This document shows positions 17,963-25,996 of a stretch of 64,000 nt of DNA, in pieces. The position numbers and the translations under genes are program-made. The notes below the pieces were generated by a model that saw only the letters and a list, made by a program, of their open reading frames with translations, had not been told where the DNA came from and made no database searches. Position 1 is the first letter of the stretch. The number at the start of each line of letters is the position of its first letter. The stretch covers positions 1,054,001-1,118,000 of the forward strand of contig NZ_CP036291.1 in NCBI RefSeq assembly GCF_007750855.1. Reading direction: 5' to 3'. The stretch is from Pirellulimonas nuda. GTDB taxonomy: Bacteria > Planctomycetota > Planctomycetia > Pirellulales > Lacipirellulaceae.

Positions 17963-20900
17963 ATGAACGCGCAATCCCTGCCGGCGGCGGCCCGTTTCAC
18001 CCGCCTGCTTGGCCTGATCGTCTCGGTCACCTTCGTTGGCGGTTCGGCGAAGGCCACCAACTTTGTCGCCAGCGGGGCGACGGCCGTCGGCGACTTTTCC
18101 AACCCGCTTGTTTGGTCGCCCAACGGCGTTCCGGGCCCGAACGACACGGCGCTGCTCAACGACAACTCACTCGAGGCAGGGGGGCCTTCGCTGAACCTCA
18201 CCGCTAACACCACCGTGCAACAGTTGACGTTGGGCGCGACGAACCCGCTTGGAAAGTCGGCGCGGCTCGACCTGAACGGGTTCAACCTGGTCGCTTCTGG
18301 CTCCATCACGTTGGGATTGGGGGGAGGGCTCAGCTTCCTCGATGGCCGCTCGGCAGGCGGTTCGCCCCACCTCGAGACCCCCTCGCTGCTGATCTCTGGC
18401 GTCAAGAACGACGGCTTCAAGCTGTTCACGAACGACCGGGCGACGAATCTGACGGTGCAATCGGGGGCGCGAGCAACCGTCACAGATTCGCAGAACGTCT
18501 CGACATCGGTGCTGTTGGCGGGCGAGGCAACCATGCTGACCCTGGAGACGCCCCTCACGCTGGGCGCCGATCTGCTCATCCGCGGCACGGGCGCCAATGA
18601 AGCGATCGTCGACGCCCAGGGCCACGCGATCACCGCCCGCCACATCCGGATCGGTCAGTTCGGTTCCGCCGGCGACATCCAGAACGACGGGGTGATCCAC
18701 GCGACGCTAGACCTAGAGGTGAGCCGGGGGACGTTCACGCTCGACGCCAACGACGTGGTCGATCGCGGCGTGGTGGCCACCAATGAAGGGGTGTTGACGC
18801 TCGACGCGGCGACCGCCTCGCTCGATGCTTCGGCGCTGAGCGGGGGGCGGATTAACACGGTGGCCACGGGGAACCTGTCGCGTTCGGTGCTGGTGGACGG
18901 CTTCCCAAACGGTGGCCAGGGCAGCCTGCTCGACCTGGGCGCCGACCTATCGTTGACCGAAGACCTGGTCATCCGTGGCAACCAAGCCAATCAGGCGGTG
19001 GTCGACGCACACGGCTTCGACATCGTAGCGCGTGACATCCGGATCGGTCAGTTCGGAAGCGCCGGCACGATCCAGAATGATGGCGTGATCCACGCCACAC
19101 GCGACCTGGAGGTGAGCCGAGGGACGTTCACGCTCGACGCCAACGACGTGGTCGATCGCGGCGTGATGGCCACTAATGAAGGTGTGATGACGCTCGACGC
19201 GGCGACCGCCGCGATAGACGCGTCGGTCTTCAGCGGGGGGCGGATCAACACGGTGGCCACGGGAAACCTGTCGCGATCGGTGCTGGTGGACGGCTTCCCA
19301 AACGGGGGCCAGGGCAGCCGGCTCGACCTGGGCGCCGACTTGGCGTTGAGTGACGACCTGGTCATCCGCGGCAACCAAGCCAATCAGGCCGTGGTCGATG
19401 CGCATGGTTTCGACATCGTAGCGCGTGACATCCGGATCGGTCAGTTCGGAAGCGCCGGCATGATCCAGAATGATGGCGTGATCCACGCCACAGGCGACCT
19501 GGAGGTGAGCCGCGGGATGTTCACGCTCGACGCCAACGACGTGGTCGATCGCGGCGTGGTTGCTTCCAGCGAGGGCGTGCTGTCGCTCGACGCCTCGACC
19601 GCAGCGCTAGATGCTTCGGCGCTCAGCGGGGGGCGGATCAACACGGTGGCCACGGGGAACCTGTCGCGTTCGGTGCTGGTGGACGGCTTCCCGGCCGGGG
19701 GCCAGGGCAGCCGGCTCGACCTGGGCGCCGACTTGGCGTTGACGGAGGACCTGGTCATCCGCGGCAACCAAGCCAGCCAGGCCGTGGTCGACGCGCACGG
19801 TTTCGATATCGTAGCGCGAAGCATCCGGATCGGTCAGTTCGGTTCCGCCGGCGACATCCAGAACGACGGGGTGATCCACGCGACGCTAGACCTAGAGGTG
19901 AGCCGGGGGATGTTCACGCTCGACGCCAACGACGTGGTCGATCGCGGCGTGGTGGCCACCAATGAAGGGGTGCTGACGCTCGACGCGGCGACCGCCTCGC
20001 TCGATGCTTCGGCGCTGAGCGGGGGGCGGATCAACACGGTGGCCACGGGGAACCTGTCGCGTTCGGTGCTGGTGGACGGCTTCCCGAACGGTGGCCAGGG
20101 CAGCCTGCTCGACCTGGGCGCCGACCTGGCGTTGACGGAGGACCTGGTCATCCGCGGCAACCAAGCCAGCCAAGCCGTTGTCGACGCGCACGGTTTCGAT
20201 ATCGTAGCGCGAAGCATCCGGATCGGTCAGTTCGGCTCCGCCGGCGACATCCAGAACGACGGGGTGATCCACGCGACGCTAGACCTGGAGGTGAGCCGGG
20301 GGGCGTTTACTCTAGACGCCAACGACGTGGTCGAGCGCACCGTGGTGGCTTCCAGCGAAGGGGTGTTGACGCTCGACGCGGCGACCGCCGCGCTAGATGC
20401 GTCGGTAGCTTCCGGCGGTCGGATCAACACGGTCGCGACGGGCAACCTTTCCCGTACGGTCTTGGTCGATGGGTTCACCAGCGGGCAGGGGAGCCGGCTC
20501 GACTTGGGGGCCGACCTGACGCTTTCCGTAGACCTCACGATCCGCGGCAGCGGCGCGAACGCTGCGGTGGTCGACTCGCACGGCCATGACATCACGGCAC
20601 GCAATGTCAGCGTTGGTCAGTTCAACAGCAGCGGCGCCCTGCTGAACGACGGCCTGCTGAGGGCCGACCGCCTGTTCGTCGAACGCAGCACCCTCACCCT
20701 CACCGGTGGCGACGACGTTGTGCAGGCAGAGATCGACCTCCGCACCGCCGCGACGTTGGCCGTTACGCAGGGGGGCGACGAAGAGAAGGGTCTAACCTTC
20801 AACGGCGCCACGCTCGACATCCTGGACACAAGCGTGCTGAGCCTCAACTTCGACGCGAACACAAGCCCCGCTCAGCTCGAACTCGACTTCGCCTTCCGCT

Positions 20901-21325
20901 GGAAGAACCCCGTCGGCGGCGACCGCATCGCCGCGATCAACAGCCTGGTTTCGGCCGGGCGGATCGTGATCAACTCCCCGGTGCAGACGGTGGTGTTCGA
21001 CAACGACGACGGCTACACCTACGTCGGCCTGACCCCCGACCCCGCGATCCTGGCCGGCGACTACAACGGCGACGGCGCCGTGGACGCGGCCGACTACACC
21101 GTGTGGCGCGACAACTTGGGGATGCCCGAAGGAACCCTGATCAACGACATCAGCGTCGGCCCCGTCGGCGAGGCGCAGTACCTGGTGTGGAAGAACCGCT
21201 TCGGCAACACCCTGACGCCGGCTGTAGGCGCAACGGCCGTCCCGGAGCCGAGCGTTGCAACCCTCTGCCTGCTGTTGCTAGCACTCTCGGCGAGCCGTCG
21301 GCGTCAGCCGACGGAGTGCTTCTGA
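17963..21325 (+). CDS. giant tandem-repeat PEP-CTERM protein
   Basis: 1120 residues. The signal peptide is about 1-32 (MNAQSLPAAARFTRLLGLIV start; the frame is open further upstream, but this Met gives the signal sequence). Residues about 35-190 open like other planctomycete beta-strand proteins (FSNPLVWSPNGVPGPNDTALL). Then come five near-identical 131-residue repeats plus a diverged sixth (each with IRIGQFGSAG and DANDVVDRGV), probably a beta-solenoid. A dockerin-like segment (GDYNGDGAVDAADYTVWRD, about 1032) precedes the PEP-CTERM anchor (VPEPSVATLCLLLLALSA) and the basic tail SRRRQPTECF. The tail and stop codon lie in one arm of a dispersed inverted repeat (21289-21394). It is likely a surface or matrix structural protein. 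Confidence 0.85.
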   Translation: MNAQSLPAAARFTRLLGLIVSVTFVGGSAKATNFVASGATAVGDFSNPLVWSPNGVPGPNDTALLNDNSLEAGGPSLNLTANTTVQQLTLGATNPLGKSARLDLNGFNLVASGSITLGLGGGLSFLDGRSAGGSPHLETPSLLISGVKNDGFKLFTNDRATNLTVQSGARATVTDSQNVSTSVLLAGEATMLTLETPLTLGADLLIRGTGANEAIVDAQGHAITARHIRIGQFGSAGDIQNDGVIHATLDLEVSRGTFTLDANDVVDRGVVATNEGVLTLDAATASLDASALSGGRINTVATGNLSRSVLVDGFPNGGQGSLLDLGADLSLTEDLVIRGNQANQAVVDAHGFDIVARDIRIGQFGSAGTIQNDGVIHATRDLEVSRGTFTLDANDVVDRGVMATNEGVMTLDAATAAIDASVFSGGRINTVATGNLSRSVLVDGFPNGGQGSRLDLGADLALSDDLVIRGNQANQAVVDAHGFDIVARDIRIGQFGSAGMIQNDGVIHATGDLEVSRGMFTLDANDVVDRGVVASSEGVLSLDASTAALDASALSGGRINTVATGNLSRSVLVDGFPAGGQGSRLDLGADLALTEDLVIRGNQASQAVVDAHGFDIVARSIRIGQFGSAGDIQNDGVIHATLDLEVSRGMFTLDANDVVDRGVVATNEGVLTLDAATASLDASALSGGRINTVATGNLSRSVLVDGFPNGGQGSLLDLGADLALTEDLVIRGNQASQAVVDAHGFDIVARSIRIGQFGSAGDIQNDGVIHATLDLEVSRGAFTLDANDVVERTVVASSEGVLTLDAATAALDASVASGGRINTVATGNLSRTVLVDGFTSGQGSRLDLGADLTLSVDLTIRGSGANAAVVDSHGHDITARNVSVGQFNSSGALLNDGLLRADRLFVERSTLTLTGGDDVVQAEIDLRTAATLAVTQGGDEEKGLTFNGATLDILDTSVLSLNFDANTSPAQLELDFAFRWKNPVGGDRIAAINSLVSAGRIVINSPVQTVVFDNDDGYTYVGLTPDPAILAGDYNGDGAVDAADYTVWRDNLGMPEGTLINDISVGPVGEAQYLVWKNRFGNTLTPAVGATAVPEPSVATLCLLLLALSASRRRQPTECF
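18540..20605 (+). repeat. tandem array of 393-bp units inside the PEP-CTERM gene
   Basis: The codon run for IRIGQF recurs at 18644, 19037, 19430, 19823 and 20216, exactly 393 bp apart each time. A diverged sixth copy (VSVGQF at 20606) comes after 390 bp. The units fall into two DNA subtypes in the order A-B-B-A-A (TTCCGCCGGCGACATCCAGA against AAGCGCCGGCACGATCCAGA), pointing to recent duplication and conversion. Confidence 0.9.
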
Positions 21326-21394
21326 GAGCCTGCGGCGGTGGGCGAGATCTGTCGCTAGTTTAAGCACACCGGTGGCTGACGCCGACGGCTCGCC
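21289..21394. repeat. dispersed inverted repeat, family A, copy 1
   Basis: Perfect 21-bp arms (GGCGAGCCGTCGGCGTCAGC plus C) at 21289-21309 and 21374-21394, with further similarity inward (GTGCTT). A second copy with 31-bp arms is at 62052-62145. Both lie between convergent genes. Here the left arm encodes the last residues and precedes the stop of the PEP-CTERM gene. Confidence 0.85.
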
Positions 21395-21401
21395 TAAAGT
21401 T

Positions 21402-22844
21402 CTACATCCACCGCAGCGCCCAAACGCACCACGCCGTCACGATCAGCGGCCCCACCGTACCCAGCAGCAGCCCGCCGGGGAGGAAGTCGTAGGCCCGCAG
21501 GCGGCCCGAGCTGAAGACGATGGCGTTGGGGGGCGTGCTGATCACCAGGCAGGCCGCCAGCGATGCGCACAGCGCGATGGGCACGATCAGCCGCTCGTCG
21601 CTGCGGGCCATGAATGCAAGCGCCAGCGGCAGCACCATGTTGGCGGCCACGGTGTTGCTCATCAGGTTCGACAGCGCGACGGTCAGGTAGCCCAGGCCCA
21701 GCACCAACTGCCACGGCGCCAGCCCGTCGAGCGGCAGCCGCTCGACGATCCACTCAGCCAGGCCGGTCTGGTCGATCGCCACGCCAAGCGACAGACCGCC
21801 GGCGATCAGCAGCAGGATGTCCCAAGGGATGCGGCGCAAATCGAGCGGCGTGAGGATGCCGGCGGTGGTGAACACGCAGATCGGCAAGAACGCCACCACC
21901 GCGGCGGGCACGCCGTGCCAGGGGCTGCTGAACCACAGCAGCACGGCCGCCAGGAAGACTACCTGCACGACCCACAACTGCCACCCCGGGGCGGGCCTCG
22001 CGGTGCGTAGCTGGAACGTCAGGGCGTCGCCCGGGCGGAAGGCGCCGCCGCGCAGGTAGAACGCCGTCAGAAAGCCCCACAGCAGAACGATCAATAGCGC
22101 GGCCGGCGGAACCGCCAGCACCATCCAACCGAAGAAGTCGACGGTGCGCGCGCCGGTCGCAGCGCCGCTCTCAACGCCGTCGGCCAGCACCCCTACGGCG
22201 ATCGCGTTGGGGGGCGTGCCGATGATGGTCCCCATGCCGCCGATGCTGGCGGCAAACGCCACGCCCAGCAGCAGCGCGCGGCCGAGCCTGTCGCGCTGCC
22301 CCGGCGCTCCCATTAGCGGACCAATGATGGCGAACATCAATGCGGCCGTGGCGGTGTTGGAGATGAACATGCTGAGCACGCTGGTGATGAGCATCACCCC
22401 CATCAGTACCATCGCGGGGCGCGTGCCGAACAGGCCCAGCGTGCTCAGGGCCAGCCGGCGGTCGAAGCCGGTCTTCTCGGCGCCGGCGGCCAGGCAGAAG
22501 CCGCCGAAGAAGAGCCAGATAAGGGGGCTCCCCCAGGGGGCGACAAACGCCTCCCAGTCGCGCGGCCCCGTGGCGAACACGCCGCCGGGGTGGCCGAGGA
22601 TGGCGATCTCCAGGCCGATCACCAGCAGGCTGGTAGCGACCGCCGGGATCGCCTCGGTCACCCACATGCCCGCGGCGAACACCAAGATCGCCAGCGTCCA
22701 GCGGCCCGCCGGTGAGATGCCGGCGTGCTCGGGCACGATCGCCAGCCCCCAAGCCAGCGCCACGCAGGCCGCGATCAATGCCAGCGTCCGCGGGGCGCCC
22801 CGGAGCGGCCAGCCCGGCGTGTCGGCTGGGTCAGCGGTGGTCAT
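21402..22844 (-). CDS. DASS/SLC13-family anion:sodium symporter
   Basis: 480 residues with about 11-12 hydrophobic segments, an inner-membrane transporter. The divalent anion:Na+ symporter signature is present in both halves: SNT at 162-164 (FISNTATAAL) and 396-398 (LMSNTVAANM), with GTPPNAI (209-215) and STPPNAI (436-442) after them. The family imports dicarboxylates or sulfate with sodium; the substrate cannot be told from sequence. It lies convergent with the PEP-CTERM gene and divergent from the molybdopterin oxidoreductase. A link to sulfate released by nearby sulfatases is only a guess. Confidence 0.92.
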   Translation of the reverse strand: MTTADPADTPGWPLRGAPRTLALIAACVALAWGLAIVPEHAGISPAGRWTLAILVFAAGMWVTEAIPAVATSLLVIGLEIAILGHPGGVFATGPRDWEAFVAPWGSPLIWLFFGGFCLAAGAEKTGFDRRLALSTLGLFGTRPAMVLMGVMLITSVLSMFISNTATAALMFAIIGPLMGAPGQRDRLGRALLLGVAFAASIGGMGTIIGTPPNAIAVGVLADGVESGAATGARTVDFFGWMVLAVPPAALLIVLLWGFLTAFYLRGGAFRPGDALTFQLRTARPAPGWQLWVVQVVFLAAVLLWFSSPWHGVPAAVVAFLPICVFTTAGILTPLDLRRIPWDILLLIAGGLSLGVAIDQTGLAEWIVERLPLDGLAPWQLVLGLGYLTVALSNLMSNTVAANMVLPLALAFMARSDERLIVPIALCASLAACLVISTPPNAIVFSSGRLRAYDFLPGGLLLGTVGPLIVTAWCVWALRWM

Positions 22845-22975
22845 CTTGGGGCGGTCCTGCGGGAGGAGGGGAGCGATCGAGCAGGCCGAAGTCTCTTCCC
22901 TCGGCCCGCGGTGTGCAACCTGCGCCGGGGGCGAGTCGCGCTGGCCCGCAAGAGCGATTAAGATACCCTCTACCC

Positions 22976-24013
22976 ATGACGCCGAACGAACCCCAGCTAC
23001 CCCCGAACCAACAGCTCGTCGCCGCAGGCAAGTGGCCCGTGGTGGGGGAGCGTGCGCCGCGGGCCGACGAAGCGCCTTGGGCGATCGCGATCGAGGGGCT
23101 CGTCGACCGGCCCGCCCGGCACGCCCTCGAAACGCTTTGCGGCCGGCCGCTGGTCGAACGCACCGTTGATATCCACTGCGTGACGCGGTGGTCGAAGCTG
23201 GGGGCGAATTTCGGCGGGTTGCGGCTGTTCGAGCTGCTCGACGAAGCGGGGGTCCAATCTGCCGCGCGGTATGTCTCGTTCGTGTCGCGGAGCGCGCGCG
23301 GGCACTCCACGTCGTTGCAGCTGGACGAATGCCGGGCGCTCGACCCGCTGATCGTGTTCGAGCACGAGGGCCGGCCGCTGGAGGTAGAGCACGGCGGCCC
23401 GGTGCGGGTGGTGGTCGAAGGGAAGTACTTCTACAAGAGCGTGAAGTGGCTCGAGACGGTCCGGCTGCTGGCCGACGACCGCTTGGGCTACTGGGAAGCA
23501 GAAAGCGGCTACCACAACGGCGCCGACCCTTGGCGGGAAGAGCGGTACATGGCGCCGTCGCTGTCTAAACGCGAGGCAGAGCGTCTGATCGCCAGCCGCG
23601 ACTTCTCGCACCGCGACCTGCGGAGCATCGACGCCGCGGACCGCGACCTCACCGGGCTGCGGGCGGTGGGGGCGCTATTGCGCGACGCCAACTTCCGCCG
23701 CTGCCTGCTGACGGGCGCCGACCTGCAAGGGGCGAACTTCTCCAACGCACACCTAGAAGACTGCCAGGCGCGTGACGCGTCGTTCCGCAACGCCGATCTC
23801 GAAGGGGCAAACCTGAACGGCGCCGACCTCAAAGGCGCCGACCTGCGAGGGGCGTCACTGCTGGGCGCAACGTTCAGCGACGAAGACGGCATCGAGACAG
23901 GCCGCGGCGCCCGCATCGACGGCTCGACCCGGATGGACGCCGCAGCCATCGAGCAACTGGCGCCTCCGCAGCGGCTGTACGTCGAGGCGCATCGGCCGGA
24001 CGTGGGAGGTTGA
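22976..24013 (+). CDS. molybdopterin oxidoreductase fused to pentapeptide repeats
   Basis: 345 residues. Residues about 30-190 are a sulfite-oxidase/YedY-type molybdopterin domain. C68 in DIHCVTRWS is the expected Mo-ligand Cys, followed by GGLRLFELLDEAG and VEGKYFYKSVKWL, typical of this group, and GYWEAESGYHNGADPW. Residues about 210-300 are pentapeptide repeats (NFRRCLLTGADLQGANFSNA and on), a right-handed quadrilateral beta-helix used for protein contacts. No signal peptide or Tat motif is seen, so it is probably cytoplasmic, unlike YedY. The substrate is unknown. The fusion is unusual. The start is the ATG at 22976; the upstream in-frame stretch overlaps the divergent gene. Confidence 0.85.
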   Translation: MTPNEPQLPPNQQLVAAGKWPVVGERAPRADEAPWAIAIEGLVDRPARHALETLCGRPLVERTVDIHCVTRWSKLGANFGGLRLFELLDEAGVQSAARYVSFVSRSARGHSTSLQLDECRALDPLIVFEHEGRPLEVEHGGPVRVVVEGKYFYKSVKWLETVRLLADDRLGYWEAESGYHNGADPWREERYMAPSLSKREAERLIASRDFSHRDLRSIDAADRDLTGLRAVGALLRDANFRRCLLTGADLQGANFSNAHLEDCQARDASFRNADLEGANLNGADLKGADLRGASLLGATFSDEDGIETGRGARIDGSTRMDAAAIEQLAPPQRLYVEAHRPDVGG

Positions 24014-24025
24014 CCCAACGACGCA

Positions 24026-24069
24026 GCCCCAATGACTAACCATCGCTTGCGCGGTTTGGTCATTGGGGC
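24026..24069. other. inverted repeat between oxidoreductase and tRNA genes
   Basis: Arms GCCCCAATGACTAACC (24026-24041) and its near complement at 24053-24069. It lies between convergent transcription units (oxidoreductase and tRNA-Leu), with no U-tract on either side. Confidence 0.55.
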
Positions 24070-24096
24070 CTGGAAATTGTGGCTTTCCACCGACAG

Positions 24097-24181
24097 TGGC
24101 CGAGGCGGGAGTCGAACCCGCATGGTGGTTGCCCACCGACGGATTTTAAGTCCGTTGCGTCTGCCATTTCGCCACTCGGCC
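24097..24181 (-). tRNA. tRNA-Leu (UAA)
   Basis: 85 nt on the minus strand. The acceptor stem is GGCCGAG / CTCGGCC with discriminator A. The anticodon arm ACGGACTTAAAATCCGT holds TAA. A long variable arm (CGGTGGGCAACCACC) marks a class II tRNA, and the T arm is GCGGGTTCGACTCCCGC. The 3' CCA is not encoded. Confidence 0.97.
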
Positions 24182-24402
24182 AAGTCTATGCATGGCAAGG
24201 GTTTGCGTCGATTTGCCCTGGCTCCGCCAGGGCGCCGAACCGCTGCTTTCCCGCCATCCACGCCCCCGCAATCGCTCCGGCCGCTACCGGCAGCGCGCGG
24301 CGGGCCGCGGCATTCTAGCCGCTAAGGCGACCCGAATGCGAGTCGCGTCTTCCTGGTGCAGCGGCCGCGGACGGTTTCCTACGGCGTGCCAGGTGAGAGC
24401 GA

Positions 24403-25605
24403 CTATTGCGCAAAGGCGTTTCGGATAGCCTCCAGGCCGACCCCGAGCATGGCTTGGGCGATTGGGTCCAGCGCCTCTTCGCTCCCTTGCAGGTGGATCG
24501 TCCGGTGCCGGTGGGTGGCGGACGCCCCCGGCCGCAGGGCCAGGGCGGGGGACGAGCTTTCGAGTTCGTAGAAGCTGCCCAGGTTTCCGTCGTCGTTGTA
24601 GCTGTTCACCGCGTCGCCGCTGAACGGCTCGTCCTGCAGCTCCCACATCGAGTTGACGTAGTCGGAGGCGTCGGGCGGCAGCGTGAACTGCACCAGCGTT
24701 AGCGTGTGGGTCGCGGAGTCGTAGCTGCCCAGCACCGGCCTGGCGCGGCTCGGCGTGAGCCCGATCTTGCTCCGCTTCTGTGCGTCGGCGCGGAAGAAGA
24801 GGACGTCGTCTTCCACCACCAAGCGATCCGCGGGCACCTTGCCGAAGTAGTCGTCGTTCACCACAACACCGCGCTCAGCGACCGACCCCTTCTGGTAGGG
24901 GATCACGACGGCCGATTCCGGAGAGGCCCGGAACATGCCGAGGACCCAGATAGAAAGCAGCCCCGAGTCCTTCTTCCACGCGTTCTGCCCCGCGTTGGCG
25001 ATCGAGTTGATCGACTCAAACGCGACCGCGTCGACCTTCGGAGGGAGCTCGGTCCCCAACTCCTTGAGGGCGTCCCCGGCGTCCAGCAGCCGCACCTCTC
25101 GCTTGACATCGATGTTGAATTGGGCGCCGGAGTAGTTCACCAGGTCGATCCGACGCGACAACGTGACATGCTCGTCGGACTTGCTTTCTACCTCGAACGG
25201 CTCGGTGTCGAGCGACGGGGGGGTGAACCAGTGCTCGAGGTCGAACGGGGCGCCCTCGGCGAAGAAAATCGAGAACTGCCCCCCTTCGGGCCCGAGCCAG
25301 AAGCGGTCCTCTCCGCCGAACACATTGATGTGGGGCTCGACCTTGCCCGACGCGATCAGCTCGCGGTTGATCCAGCCGAAGCTATCGCCCTGGGCGCCGC
25401 GGGCGGTGCTGGTCATCACGCGCCCTTGCCAAGCGGGCGCCACGATGAGCTGCGACTGGCCCGAAGCATCCTTCAGCACGACGACTTCGGTGTGCGGACG
25501 CAGGAACGCCGCGTCGTCGCCAAACGTAGCGGCATGGCCTGTAGCACCGGCGCCAGTAATCGTCATGAGTGTCAACACGAGCAGGTGAGGGTGCAATCGC
25601 TTCAT
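24403..25605 (-). CDS. secreted DUF6786-like protein
   Basis: 400 residues with a signal peptide (about 1-25, HLLVLTLMTITGAGATGHAA). The mature part is rich in beta-strands and carries HINVFGGEDRFWLGPEGGQF, which I associate with the DUF6786 family of planctomycetes and Bacteroidetes, possibly a galactose-mutarotase-like sandwich. It is predicted periplasmic or extracellular. It lies divergent from the sugar permease-ROK kinase pair, so a role in carbohydrate use is plausible but unproven. I chose MKRLHPHLL as the start because it begins the signal peptide; longer in-frame sequence upstream is unlikely to be coding. Confidence 0.75.
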   Translation of the reverse strand: MKRLHPHLLVLTLMTITGAGATGHAATFGDDAAFLRPHTEVVVLKDASGQSQLIVAPAWQGRVMTSTARGAQGDSFGWINRELIASGKVEPHINVFGGEDRFWLGPEGGQFSIFFAEGAPFDLEHWFTPPSLDTEPFEVESKSDEHVTLSRRIDLVNYSGAQFNIDVKREVRLLDAGDALKELGTELPPKVDAVAFESINSIANAGQNAWKKDSGLLSIWVLGMFRASPESAVVIPYQKGSVAERGVVVNDDYFGKVPADRLVVEDDVLFFRADAQKRSKIGLTPSRARPVLGSYDSATHTLTLVQFTLPPDASDYVNSMWELQDEPFSGDAVNSYNDDGNLGSFYELESSSPALALRPGASATHRHRTIHLQGSEEALDPIAQAMLGVGLEAIRNAFAQ

Positions 25606-25996
25606 AGCAGGGGCGCCTGAGGGTCGAAGAGCAGTCAAGTTGCAGGGTACAACGCACCATCGGCTGGGCCGTGTGGACGCATAACGCTGGTCCAATGGCG
25701 GGGGCAGCGCCGGGCGCCATTATTTGCTTCCGCGGGGCATCCTCGCAAGCAGGGCCGCTGCGGCTGGGGCGTTGGCCCTCGGATCAGGGACGGCCGAGCC
25801 GCTCTTGACCAGCGTAATTGGAAGCGGCCGGCCTTGCTTCTTTAGGCGGGCATTTGGGACTCGCGGCCGATGGCTCCATCACATTCGTGCTGATAGACTG
25901 CTCGCCAAGGGGTCATCTCGGCCCCCGCTAGTCTGAGTTAGGTCGCCCCTTGGACGACAATCTTCAATCCCGCATTCAGCCGAGACAGGTAACCGT
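25606..25996. other. divergent intergenic region, sugar-uptake operon upstream
   Basis: 391 bp between the DUF6786-like gene and the permease. It should contain promoters in both directions. I see no gene and no clear operator or consensus promoter. Confidence 0.4.

Noticed and set aside
18167-20604. Long antisense frames opposite the PEP-CTERM repeats
   Set aside because: They recur with the 393-bp period of the sense gene and result from high GC and repetition.
18540-20605. CRISPR-like array
   Set aside because: Repeats are coding and 393 bp long without unique spacers.
24026-24069. Intrinsic terminator for tRNA-Leu
   Set aside because: A strong hairpin, but no U-tract follows on either strand.
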